Source: Phycisphaerales bacterium | GTDB taxonomy: Bacteria; Planctomycetota; Phycisphaerae; Sedimentisphaerales; Anaerohalosphaeraceae | NCBI GenBank assembly: GCA_003152975.1 | Contig: PMBP01000224.1 | Span: 1 to 6,096 of the forward strand | Length of the DNA stretch: 6,096 bases | Reading direction: 5' to 3' | Shown: piece by piece, positions 1 through 5,827 of the stretch | Layout: each line of letters opens with the position of its first letter | Numbering within the stretch: the first letter of the stretch is position 1 | The notes under the pieces: generated by a model | Database searches by the model: none | The model's input: only the letters and a program-made list of their open reading frames with translations | What the model was told of the DNA's origin: nothing | Position numbers and translations under genes: made by a program

Positions 1-630
1 GATGGGTCGAAAGATGGATTGGATGCCGGAGAAGATGGTCAGGGCGATCATCAGGGCGTAGGTGACCACGATGAACCAGTCGCCCCATTCGGCGCTGACG
101 AAGGCCCAGCCGACCATGATCGTGCCGATGGCGAAGGACTGCACGAACATCTTGAGTTTGCCGTAGAGGACGGCGCCGAAGGCCACGCCGCGGGATTCGG
201 CCATGTGGCGGCGGACGGTGACGCCCACCTCCCGCAGGATCAATATCGCGGCCGTGCCCCAGCGGACGGCGTCGCCGAAGGCCGGACCCCAGTTGTGCGG
301 GGCCGCGACGAGATTGGCCAGCGCGGGCTGACCCACCCAGGCGAAACACACAAACGCCCCACAGACGAGCACCTTGTCGGCCAGCGGATCGACCACGCGG
401 CCGAATTTGCTGGTCACGCCGTAATGGCGGGCGATGGGCCCGTCGAGGATGTCGGTGACGCCGGCGACGACGAACAGCACAAACGCTGTCATCAGAAACG
501 CCACGGGCTTGTCTTGGTCAAACTGCGGCGCATAGACGATCATCGCCAGGAATACCAGCGTCAGGATCACCCGCAGCACCGTCAGGGCGTTGGGGATCCA
601 GCGGACCCACTTGACGTTTTCAATGTTCAA
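1..630 (-). CDS. pgsA: CDP-diacylglycerol--glycerol-3-phosphate 3-phosphatidyltransferase, 3' end outside window
   Basis: Integral membrane enzyme that transfers the phosphatidyl group from CDP-diacylglycerol to glycerol-3-phosphate, the committed step to phosphatidylglycerol. The first 210 residues are visible. A PNALTVLR segment (13-20) leads into the first membrane helix. The full CDP-alcohol phosphotransferase signature follows: D60, D63-G64, A67-R68, G77, D81 and D85 with exact DxxDGxxAR-x8-GxxxDxxxD spacing. A conserved REVGVTVRR...GKLKM block (about 133-161) is typical of PgsA rather than of other CDP-alcohol transferases. Several further hydrophobic helices follow. The frame has a stop (TGA, 634-636) two codons before the chosen TTG start at 630, and no ATG precedes the first helix. 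The later in-frame GTGs would cut that helix, so TTG is the best start, although no good Shine-Dalgarno is seen. It lies 86 nt after rimO, a common pairing. Family is secure; substrate is inferred from motifs and context. Confidence 0.9.
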   Translation of the reverse strand, partial: MNIENVKWVRWIPNALTVLRVILTLVFLAMIVYAPQFDQDKPVAFLMTAFVLFVVAGVTDILDGPIARHYGVTSKFGRVVDPLADKVLVCGAFVCFAWVGQPALANLVAAPHNWGPAFGDAVRWGTAAILILREVGVTVRRHMAESRGVAFGAVLYGKLKMFVQSFAIGTIMVGWAFVSAEWGDWFIVVTYALMIALTIFSGIQSIFRPI

Positions 631-637
631 TGTTCAA
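622..637 (-). repeat. short tandem AT-rich repeat spanning the pgsA start
   Basis: On the minus strand the unit ATTGAAC occurs twice in a row and is followed by a partial third copy, ATTGAA. This makes a 7-8 nt period tandem array just where pgsA begins. The proposed TTG start codon is inside the second unit. The array is AT-rich in a GC-rich background. The match to a dispersed intergenic repeat is from memory of other genomes and unverified. Confidence 0.6.
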
Positions 638-716
638 TCTTCGATTGGGCCTCACGCAAAGGCGCCAAATTCCAATTTCGCTTTACGGCAATTGATACCA
701 GAATTCATCCGATGGA
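631..716 (-). other. rimO-pgsA spacer with possible dispersed-repeat sequence
   Basis: This spacer of 86 nt carries no gene. It is more AT-rich than the flanks and contains the segment ctcacgcaaaggcgccaaa (651-669) next to the tandem ATTGAAC array. I recall similar pieces as scattered intergenic repeats in uncultivated bacterial genomes, but cannot verify that here. No terminator or promoter is evident. Confidence 0.35.
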
Positions 717-2081
717 TCAAGACGAAACCGGATCGACAATCAAATCGTACTCGTGACTTTCGGCCACCGTAACGCCAACGAACTGGCCGGGGTGAGCCGA
801 GCCGCCGCGGATCAGGCACACGCCATCGATCTCGGGCGCCTGGCCGTAAAAGCGGCCCATGGCCGAACCGTCGGGCTTGACTTCATCGACCAGACAATCG
901 AGCCGAAGGCCAATTCGCTTGCGGGCAAGGTCAAACGCGATCTTCTGCTGGGCGAGCATGATCTGTTCCTGCCGCCGCTGCTTGGTCGCCGAATCGACCT
1001 GCCGATCCATCCGCGCCGCGGCGGTGCCCTCTTCCGAATAATACACAAAGCACCCCATCGCATCGAAACGGGCCCACTGGACAAATTCCAGCAGCTCGCT
1101 AAATTCGCTATCGCCTTCGCCGGGCAGCCCAACGATCAGCGTGGTCCGCAAAATCACATCGGGCATTGCCGTGCGAAGCCGCTCGATGAGGGCATTCGTT
1201 TTCTCGCGGCGGTCGCTGCGGCGCATCGCGCGGAGAATGCCGTCGTTGATGTGCTGGAGAGGCATGTCGATATAGTGGACAATCTTTGGAAGTTCAGCGA
1301 TGGTCTCGATGAGCGTATCGGAGATCCCCGTCGGATACAGGTACATCAGGCGGATCCATCGCGGGCCGTCGATGGCGTGCAGGTCTTCGAGCAGGCCCGG
1401 AAGACCGTCTTTGATTCCCAGGTCGCGGCCCCACGAGGTGCTGTCCTGCGCGATGAGGATTAGTTCCCGGACGCCGTTGGCGGCCAGCTCTTTGGCCTCG
1501 GCGACGATCTCGGCCTTTCGCTTGCTGTGGAAGCGGCCGCGAATCGACGGGATCGTGCAGAACGAACAGCGGCGGTTGCAGCCCTCGCTGATCCGCAGGT
1601 AGGCGCTGTGGCCGGCGCCGATGAGCAATCGCCCGCGGTCTTTGGCAACCGAGCCGGACTTGCGACCCAGGTACACGGCCGGCTGTTCGGTCTCCCGCCC
1701 CTCCGCGGCCTTGGCGACGATCGCGGCGATCTTATCCCGCTCTCCAAGACCCACAATAGCATCAATCCCCTCCGCTTCCTTTCCCAGCTCGGCCCCCATC
1801 CGCTGCGACAGGCACCCCGCCACCACCACCCGCCCCACCCGCCCGCGGCCCTTGGCCACCAGCGCCTTGCGAATCACCTCCAGGGCCTCTTCTTTGGCGG
1901 GCTGAATAAATCCGCAGGTGTTGATGACCAGCACATCGACGCCCTCTTCGTCGCCGGTCACCACGCATCCGGCCTGGCCCAGCAGGCCGAGCATCTTTTC
2001 GCTATCGACCTGATTTTTCGGACAACCCAGACTGACAAAGCCAACTTTTAATCCTGCTGCTTCACGAGGATCCGGCTTCAT
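717..2081 (-). CDS. rimO: Ribosomal protein S12 methylthiotransferase RimO
   Basis: Radical-SAM enzyme that adds a methylthio group to a conserved aspartate of ribosomal protein S12. It is 454 residues long; the E. coli enzyme is about 441. The N-terminal UPF0004 domain begins with VSLGCPKNQVDSE (16-28), the RimO-type version of the motif that differs from MiaB. It supplies three cluster cysteines, C20, C56 and C90. The radical-SAM core carries the CxxxCxxC triad C168, C172, C175, within EGCNRRCSFCTIPSIRG. A C-terminal TRAM domain occupies roughly residues 388-452. The ATG at 2081 is the first possible start after an in-frame TAA. Only a weak GGATGG stands in front of it. A strong ribosome binding site lies further upstream and serves a 13-codon frame that ends by overlapping this ATG (see the separate entry). 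It follows coaB by 75 nt and precedes pgsA. Confidence 0.97.
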   Translation of the reverse strand: MKPDPREAAGLKVGFVSLGCPKNQVDSEKMLGLLGQAGCVVTGDEEGVDVLVINTCGFIQPAKEEALEVIRKALVAKGRGRVGRVVVAGCLSQRMGAELGKEAEGIDAIVGLGERDKIAAIVAKAAEGRETEQPAVYLGRKSGSVAKDRGRLLIGAGHSAYLRISEGCNRRCSFCTIPSIRGRFHSKRKAEIVAEAKELAANGVRELILIAQDSTSWGRDLGIKDGLPGLLEDLHAIDGPRWIRLMYLYPTGISDTLIETIAELPKIVHYIDMPLQHINDGILRAMRRSDRREKTNALIERLRTAMPDVILRTTLIVGLPGEGDSEFSELLEFVQWARFDAMGCFVYYSEEGTAAARMDRQVDSATKQRRQEQIMLAQQKIAFDLARKRIGLRLDCLVDEVKPDGSAMGRFYGQAPEIDGVCLIRGGSAHPGQFVGVTVAESHEYDLIVDPVSS

Positions 2082-2119
2082 GGCGCGACCATCCGTTGCG
2101 ATGCTTCGATCAGGATCAC
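2078..2119 (-). CDS. putative 13-residue leader peptide overlapping rimO start
   Basis: A very short reading frame starts at GTG (2119-2117) and ends with a TGA that overlaps the rimO ATG in an ATGA arrangement. The predicted peptide is MILIEASQRMVAP. It is preceded by AAAGGAGGG with 7 nt between GGAGG and GTG, the best Shine-Dalgarno in this part of the window. rimO itself has only a weak one. The frame differs from that of rimO, and rimO has no in-frame alternative start between its upstream TAA and the ATG. The natural reading is a translated leader that couples ribosomes onto rimO by stop-start re-initiation. It may instead be chance or an unproductive site. No family is recognisable at this length. 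Confidence 0.35.
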   Translation of the reverse strand: MILIEASQRMVAP

Positions 2120-2135
2120 TCGGTACCCTCCTTTG
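2109..2135 (-). promoter_or_regulatory. strong ribosome binding site ahead of rimO leader frame
   Basis: AAAGGAGG lies at 2134-2127 on the minus strand and is near-perfectly complementary to the 16S rRNA 3' end. It sits 7 nt before a GTG (2119) but about 45 nt before the rimO ATG, too far to serve rimO directly. It therefore supports translation of the small leader frame, or a coupling mechanism, rather than direct initiation at rimO. Confidence 0.5.
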
Positions 2136-2151
2136 CCGCTTGCGACCGCAC

Positions 2152-2163
2152 GGGCTTTAGCCC
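2152..2163 (-). repeat. small inverted repeat holding the coaB stop codon
   Basis: On the minus strand GGGC-TAAA-GCCC forms a 4-bp stem with a 4-nt loop (or 5 bp with 2 nt), and the coaB TAA stop is in the loop. No U-rich run follows, so it is not a typical intrinsic terminator. The adjoining plus-strand decamer ccgcacgggc (2146-2155) recurs at 5794-5803 in the hairpin before secG. Confidence 0.4.
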
Positions 2164-2813
2164 CTGGTCTGGCCGATCAACTCGCGCATCTCGGCGACCT
2201 GCTCGACGGTACGGATGATCTTGGAGGCGACGAGCTGTTTGGTAGATTCGAATCGAATCCACGGCCGTTTGCCGTTCTTGATGTGGACCTCGGCCCTCAT
2301 CTGCCCGATGACCTCGGGCGTGTTGGCGATGACCATGTCGAGGTTCTTGGCGGCCATCTTTACTTCGGCCCGCTGACGCAGATCCTCGTCTTCGAGGACA
2401 AAGCCCACGAGAATTTGTTCTTCTTTGTGTTTGCCGGCCCAAGCCAGGATGTCAACGGTGGGCTTGCAGCGAATGACCAGTTCATCGTCCCCCTTGTGAA
2501 GCTTGGTCCGGGAGACCTTCGCGGGTGCGTAATCGGAAACCGCCGCGGCCATGATCAGGCAATCGCAGCGTTCGTACTGCTTCTTGACGGCCTCGAACAT
2601 CTCGGCGGCGCTGACTACTGGGATCACCTTGACGCCGTGCGAGGGCTTCAGCTCCGTTGGCGCCGAGATCAGCGTCACCTCGTGCCACATCCGCTGGGCC
2701 ACGCGGGCCAATGATACGCCCATCCGCCCGGAACTTCCGTTGGTGAGAAATCGAACGGGATCGATGGCCTCTCGGGTTCCGCCGGCCGTAATGAGAATAC
2801 GCATTCGTTTCAT
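2157..2813 (-). CDS. coaB: Phosphopantothenate--cysteine ligase (CoaB), stand-alone
   Basis: Cytosolic ligase that joins 4'-phosphopantothenate to cysteine at the expense of a nucleotide (CTP in most bacteria), the second step of coenzyme A synthesis from pantothenate. It is 218 residues. The N-terminal nucleotide-binding motif is ITAGGTREAIDPVRFLTNGS, followed by SGRMG (8-32). AAAVSDYAPAKV (89-100) with nearby K104 and K107 matches the conserved AAAVxDxxP...K stretch. GFVLEDEDL (137-145) and KNLDMVIAN (156-164) match the GFxxET and KxLDxxxxN blocks. The ATG at 2813 has AAAGGA about 7 nt upstream and fits the family N-terminus. The frame stays open further upstream, inside coaC, but that extension has no CoaB similarity. 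In most bacteria this domain is the C-terminal half of a CoaBC fusion. Here it is a separate cistron 46 nt after coaC and in another frame. Confidence 0.94.
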   Translation of the reverse strand: MKRMRILITAGGTREAIDPVRFLTNGSSGRMGVSLARVAQRMWHEVTLISAPTELKPSHGVKVIPVVSAAEMFEAVKKQYERCDCLIMAAAVSDYAPAKVSRTKLHKGDDELVIRCKPTVDILAWAGKHKEEQILVGFVLEDEDLRQRAEVKMAAKNLDMVIANTPEVIGQMRAEVHIKNGKRPWIRFESTKQLVASKIIRTVEQVAEMRELIGQTRG

Positions 2814-2859
2814 AGCGAATCCTTTCTTCGTCCTCCCGGGGGCCATCCAAAGTTGATCG

Positions 2860-3420
2860 TCACGACCCGGCGCGAATCGCCCGAATCGCTTCCAGTATCT
2901 CCGCCGGTTCGGCCATGCGTCCCATTCCCTCGCGGCCGCAGGCCAGCCGCCCCGCCGCCGGACCCACCATTCGCCAGCCCCGGCAACGCAGCGTTTCGAC
3001 ATTCTGCTGGACGGCCGGGTTGGACCACATCCGATCATTCATCGCCGGAGCGACGATCGTGGGCTTCTCCCAGCCGGCGCACAGCGTGGTGCTCAGCAGA
3101 TCGTCGCACAGGCCCATCGCCGCTTTGGCCAGGAGATTCGCCGTGGCCGGTGCGACCACGACCATCTGTGCCCGGTCGGCCAGAGTGACATGGCCGATGC
3201 GGTACTCCTGCGGCGCCGACCACAGACTGGTAAAGACCTCCCGGCCCGTCACCGCCTCGAAACTCTTGGGCGCGACAAGCTTGCAGGCGTTCTCGGTGAG
3301 AATACAATGCACCACCGCGCCGGCGCCGGTCAGCTTGCTGGCCAGGTCCACGGCCTTGTAGGCCGCGATCCCGCCGGTCACGCCGAGAATCAATTCGAGT
3401 CCCAGAAGGTCCGATTCCAC
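2860..3420 (-). CDS. coaC: Phosphopantothenoylcysteine decarboxylase (CoaC), stand-alone flavoprotein
   Basis: FMN-dependent enzyme of the HFCD family that decarboxylates 4'-phosphopantothenoylcysteine to 4'-phosphopantetheine, acting directly after CoaB. It is 186 residues. GVTGGIAAYKAVDLASKL (13-30) is the FMN-binding start. H77 in RIGHVTLA is the expected catalytic histidine. PATANLLAK (91-99) matches the PASANT flavin motif. PAMN (125-128) is the substrate-binding motif, and C161 in GRLACGREGMGRM is the conserved active-site cysteine. All key residues are present. The start is GTG at 3420, 13 nt after the rpoZ stop, with only a weak GGGA ahead. A TTG nine codons later is a less likely alternative. 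The protein ends soon after the CoaC core, where fusion proteins would continue into CoaB. This supports a true split and not a truncated gene. Confidence 0.95.
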   Translation of the reverse strand: MESDLLGLELILGVTGGIAAYKAVDLASKLTGAGAVVHCILTENACKLVAPKSFEAVTGREVFTSLWSAPQEYRIGHVTLADRAQMVVVAPATANLLAKAAMGLCDDLLSTTLCAGWEKPTIVAPAMNDRMWSNPAVQQNVETLRCRGWRMVGPAAGRLACGREGMGRMAEPAEILEAIRAIRAGS

Positions 3421-3433
3421 AGGTTCGGTCCCG

Positions 3434-3661
3434 TTACAGCTTGGGCAGCTCGATGGGGTCGTGGGCCTCGAAATCCATCGAGATCTTGTCTTGCAGGATT
3501 TCGTCGATGACGATTTCCATTTGGGTCTTGCCTTCGGTGTCTTCGATCAACGGACGGCCGCCCTGCATCAGCTCCAGCAGCCGCTTCTGGATCAGGGCCG
3601 ACAATTTGAATCGTCCGCCCATCTTGTTCATCGCCTCGGTACCCTTCAATGCTTCAATCAT
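3434..3661 (-). CDS. rpoZ: DNA-directed RNA polymerase subunit omega
   Basis: Small subunit that binds the beta' subunit and assists assembly and stability of RNA polymerase. It is 75 residues from the chosen start, within the usual 60-100. The N-terminal part carries MNKMGGRFKLSALIQKRLLE (11-30), the equivalent of the conserved helix around NRFELVLLAxxRAR. It is followed by GGRPLIE (34-40) and MEIVIDEILQDKI (48-60), matching the conserved block that ends in an EI.xGKI-type stretch. The C-terminus is acidic and proline-containing. Three starts are possible. The ATG at 3667 overlaps the gmk stop but has GGAG only 1 nt away. The ATG at 3661 has GGAG 7 nt upstream and gives a MIEAL start, so it is preferred. 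It sits between gmk and coaC, the classic position, and is probably translationally linked to gmk. Confidence 0.88.
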   Translation of the reverse strand: MIEALKGTEAMNKMGGRFKLSALIQKRLLELMQGGRPLIEDTEGKTQMEIVIDEILQDKISMDFEAHDPIELPKL

Positions 3662-3663
3662 AA

Positions 3664-4269
3664 TCATGCTCCACAATTTTGACCTATCGCTTCGACAACC
3701 TCTTGAATAGCTTTCTCTAGGTCGTCATTGACAATCATCTTCGTATAAAAAGTTTTGGCCTCGTCGATTTCCCGCTGGGCCGCGTCCAGCCGCCGCCGCA
3801 GGGTCTCAGCATCCTCGCCGCGGTTTCGGCCCTGAATTCGTTCGGCCAGCGCCGTCATGTTAGGCGGCAGGAGGAACAGCAGCAGCGCCTTGGGAAACAG
3901 CTTCCGCACCGCCCGGCCGCCCTGCACATCGATCTCGAGTATCACGGTCTTGCCCTCGGCAATCTGCTCCCGCACCGCGTCGGCGGGCGTGCCGTACAGG
4001 TTGCCGAAGACCTCGGCGTATTCCAGAAACTCGCCGCAGCGGATCTTGTCCTCGAACTGCTCGCGGCTCATAAACCAATAATCCTTGCCGTTGACTTCCC
4101 GCCGGCCCTGCGGCCGCGTCGTGGCCGAAACGCTCAACGACGCCCCGAGCCGCTCGACCAACCGGCGGCAAATCGTGCTCTTGCCCACGCCCGACGGACC
4201 GCTGAGAACGACCAGCGTGCCGGGAAGGTTGGTTCCGCCGACGGACCGGGTGGCACCCTCACTCGACAT
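3664..4269 (-). CDS. gmk: Guanylate kinase
   Basis: Phosphorylates GMP to GDP with ATP, feeding GTP, dGTP and (p)ppGpp pools in the cytosol. It is 201 residues (E. coli 207). The P-loop GPSGVGKST is at 24-32. The GMP-binding region is SVSATTRPQGRREVNGKDYWF-like (47-67), with LEYAEVFGNLYGTP (82-95) and LEIDVQGG (111-118). The lid region is GRNRGEDAETLRRR (147-160), and the C-terminal NDDLEKA (181-187) matches the family. The ATG at 4269 overlaps the last codons of the yicC-type gene by 11 nt and has AAGGAG about 10 nt upstream, inside that gene. A longer in-frame extension to 4302 adds only Ser/Arg-rich sequence with no family match. Its TGA lies 2 nt before the rpoZ start. A complete, intact gene. 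Confidence 0.97.
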   Translation of the reverse strand: MSSEGATRSVGGTNLPGTLVVLSGPSGVGKSTICRRLVERLGASLSVSATTRPQGRREVNGKDYWFMSREQFEDKIRCGEFLEYAEVFGNLYGTPADAVREQIAEGKTVILEIDVQGGRAVRKLFPKALLLFLLPPNMTALAERIQGRNRGEDAETLRRRLDAAQREIDEAKTFYTKMIVNDDLEKAIQEVVEAIGQNCGA

Positions 4270-5143
4270 TCTGGACCTGCTCCTTGATCCGCTCGATGGC
4301 ACACTTGATCTCGATCACCGCATGGCCGATCGTCGCGTCGGAGGCCTTGCTGCCAATGGTGTTGGCCTCGCGAAGCATTTCCTGGCTGATGAAATCCATT
4401 CGCCGCCCCGCGCTGCCATCACTGCGGCACTGCGCCTCGAACTGCACGATATGCGCTTCCAGCCGCGTCAACTCTTCCGAGATGTCGCACCGGTCGGCAA
4501 AGATCGCCACCTCCCGCGCTAGCAATTCTTCGTCCAGCCGCAGCGGCCCGCCCGATAGAAGTTCGTTGGCCCGCTTTTGCAGTTTTTCATGATACTCGCC
4601 GATCACCGTATCCTTGCGCTGCCGAATCTCGGCCAGGTGTTTGCGGATCACACCGCAGTTGCCCTGCATATCCTCAGCCAGCGTGCGGCCCTCGTCCAGC
4701 CGCCGCCGCTTCAGTTCCACCAGGGCCTCCTGCGTCAGTTCCATCACCATCCGGCGCATCCGTTCGACCCACTCGTCCTGCGGTTCGATCGGCTGTACCA
4801 CGCCCGGCAGCGACAGCAATCCCGCCAGATCGATCTGGCAGGGAATCGCGCTGGACTTGCCGATGCCTTCCAGCCGCCGCAGGTAGGCCTGGATGACGCC
4901 CTCGTCGATGTCGAACAGGGCCGGGCCGGACAGGTTCTTCATATGCAGCGAATACCCGACCGTCCCGCGGGCGACCTGGTCGCGAAGAATCTTTTCCAGT
5001 TCGCCTTCCAGGAAGGCCGCCAGGTCCGGCAGCCGCAAATGCGACTTGTAGTAGCGGTTATTGACGGAGCGAATCTCGACGGTGAAGACCATGCCATCGG
5101 CTTCCCGGGACGCTTCGCCATAACCGGTCATACTGCTGATCAT
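4259..5143 (-). CDS. yicC: YicC/YloC family endoribonuclease
   Basis: Member of the YicC/YloC family, whose E. coli and Bacillus representatives have been reported as endoribonucleases acting in RNA turnover. It is 294 residues (E. coli YicC about 287). The N-terminus MISSMTGYGEAS is the family hallmark, followed by FTVEIRSVNNRYYKSHLRLP (20-39), matching the conserved E.(R/K)SVN.R.....R.P block. The C-terminal DUF1732 part is very well conserved: EVAIFADRCDISEELTRL (211-228), GRRMDFISQEMLREANTIGS (246-265), and EQVQNVE at the end. The start at 5143 is set by the family N-terminus; AAGG lies about 13 nt upstream. A GTG extension to 5212 would add 23 residues without family similarity. The gene directly abuts and overlaps gmk, its usual partner. 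Family is certain; the exact RNA substrates are unknown. Confidence 0.95.
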   Translation of the reverse strand: MISSMTGYGEASREADGMVFTVEIRSVNNRYYKSHLRLPDLAAFLEGELEKILRDQVARGTVGYSLHMKNLSGPALFDIDEGVIQAYLRRLEGIGKSSAIPCQIDLAGLLSLPGVVQPIEPQDEWVERMRRMVMELTQEALVELKRRRLDEGRTLAEDMQGNCGVIRKHLAEIRQRKDTVIGEYHEKLQKRANELLSGGPLRLDEELLAREVAIFADRCDISEELTRLEAHIVQFEAQCRSDGSAGRRMDFISQEMLREANTIGSKASDATIGHAVIEIKCAIERIKEQVQNVE

Positions 5144-5249
5144 ATCGCCGCTACCTTGTTCAAAAATTCCGAACGATCGATCACCGGTGAAGGACTCATC
5201 GATGTAAGACACACATTCCGCCGATCAGGATCCGACCGAACGATTCGCT
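5144..5249 (-). other. spacer between secG and the yicC-type gene, with palindrome and direct repeat
   Basis: This is a non-coding spacer of 106 nt. It holds a perfect 10-bp palindrome, tcaccggtga (5181-5190), and a 9-nt direct repeat, ccgaacgat, at 5169-5177 and 5236-5244. Either could be an operator or chance. No clear -35/-10 pair and no stem followed by a U-run is seen. A promoter for the yicC-gmk-rpoZ-coa run might lie here, but the sequence does not show one convincingly. Confidence 0.3.
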
Positions 5250-5738
5250 TTAGTTCCCCGCGGGATTTGCTGGGGCCGTTGGGGCCGCCGGGGCCGGTTG
5301 AACCGGAGTCGCCGGAATCTCGACCGGGGTCGACGCCGCGGGCTGCGGAGCTGCGGCGCCATCGACTGCGCCCGTTGGAGCAGCGGCAGCGCCAGTCGCC
5401 GGCGTTGTCGTCGTGTCGCCTGCGCCCGGGGTCGCGGTGACGGGTGCCTTCGCCGGCGGATTCCGCAGATCGGTCGGTACCGAGGGACGATAGTACTTGA
5501 CCAGGACCGCCCCCAGGGCCAGAAAGACTACCGCCAGAGAGATCGTCACCCAAGTCAGCACATCGCCGGTCTTGGTGCCCAGCAGACTGGATGCCCCCAT
5601 GCCGCCAAAGGCCGAGCTGAGACCGCCGCCCTTGGCCTTCTGAATCAGCACGATCATCACCAACAGCAGCGCGATCGCGACCCACAATACCATCAACAGG
5701 TTCAGGACAATTCCAACCGCCAGCGGCAATGTAAACAT
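5250..5738 (-). CDS. secG: Preprotein translocase subunit SecG with long Ala/Pro-rich tail
   Basis: Small membrane subunit of the SecYEG channel that assists protein export. It is 162 residues, long compared with the roughly 75-110 of many SecG proteins. Two membrane helices are visible at about 5-33 and 58-80. Between them is the family motif QKAKGGGLSSAFGG (33-46), followed by the short SLLGT stretch. From about residue 85 the protein is a low-complexity tail rich in Ala, Pro and Thr, without charged clusters or a recognisable domain. SecG's C-terminus normally faces the periplasm. Two ATGs compete: 5744 and 5738. GAGG is 6 nt before 5738 and directly abuts 5744, so 5738 is preferred; the difference is two residues. 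The gene follows tpiA, a common arrangement in bacteria. Confidence 0.93.
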   Translation of the reverse strand: MFTLPLAVGIVLNLLMVLWVAIALLLVMIVLIQKAKGGGLSSAFGGMGASSLLGTKTGDVLTWVTISLAVVFLALGAVLVKYYRPSVPTDLRNPPAKAPVTATPGAGDTTTTPATGAAAAPTGAVDGAAAPQPAASTPVEIPATPVQPAPAAPTAPANPAGN

Positions 5739-5781
5739 GTTCATCCTCGTGATTCCCTGGTTCTATATTCTCGTAACGGCT

Positions 5782-5801
5782 CCGTGCGGGTTCCCGCACG
5801 G
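5782..5801 (-). repeat. strong stem-loop in the tpiA-secG spacer
   Basis: The two arms ccgtgcggg (5782-5790) and cccgcacgg (5793-5801) are perfect reverse complements separated by 2 nt. In RNA this would fold as 8 bp closed by a GAAC tetraloop. No U-run follows on the minus strand, so it is not a standard intrinsic terminator. It may set the level of secG expression, protect the tpiA 3' end, or be part of a dispersed palindromic repeat. Confidence 0.6.
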
Positions 5802-5805
5802 GCGA

Positions 5806-5821
5806 CCCGGCCATCGCCGGG
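5806..5821 (-). repeat. second GC-rich stem-loop just after tpiA
   Basis: The arms cccggc (5806-5811) and gccggg (5816-5821) pair fully around a 4-nt loop, 6 nt after the tpiA stop codon. It is immediately followed in transcription by the larger hairpin at 5782-5801, so the two form a tandem pair. There is no poly-U tract. Confidence 0.5.
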
Positions 5822-5827
5822 GTCGGT

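Noticed and set aside
19..756. Plus-strand open frame of 245 codons
   Set aside because: It is antisense to pgsA and the spacer, has Asp/Gly/His-rich composition without domain features, and pgsA on the other strand has a full catalytic signature.
753..1463. Plus-strand open frame of 236 codons
   Set aside because: It lies fully antisense to the well-conserved rimO; this is expected in high-GC DNA.
2814..3038. Upstream extension of coaB to 3038
   Set aside because: It would overlap coaC in another frame and encodes Arg/Trp/Gly-rich sequence unlike any CoaB N-terminus. The ATG at 2813 has a good RBS.
5144..5212. GTG-initiated 23-residue extension of the yicC-type protein
   Set aside because: The family N-terminus is MIxSMTGxG, which begins exactly at the ATG at 5143; the extension has no family similarity.
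4577..5440. Plus-strand open frame of 287 codons
   Set aside because: It is antisense to the yicC-type gene and secG, with a His/Gln/Arg/Pro-rich shadow composition and no recognisable motif.
5782..5821. Hairpin pair as a rho-independent terminator of tpiA
   Set aside because: No U-rich run follows the stems on the minus strand, so it is listed only as stem-loops.
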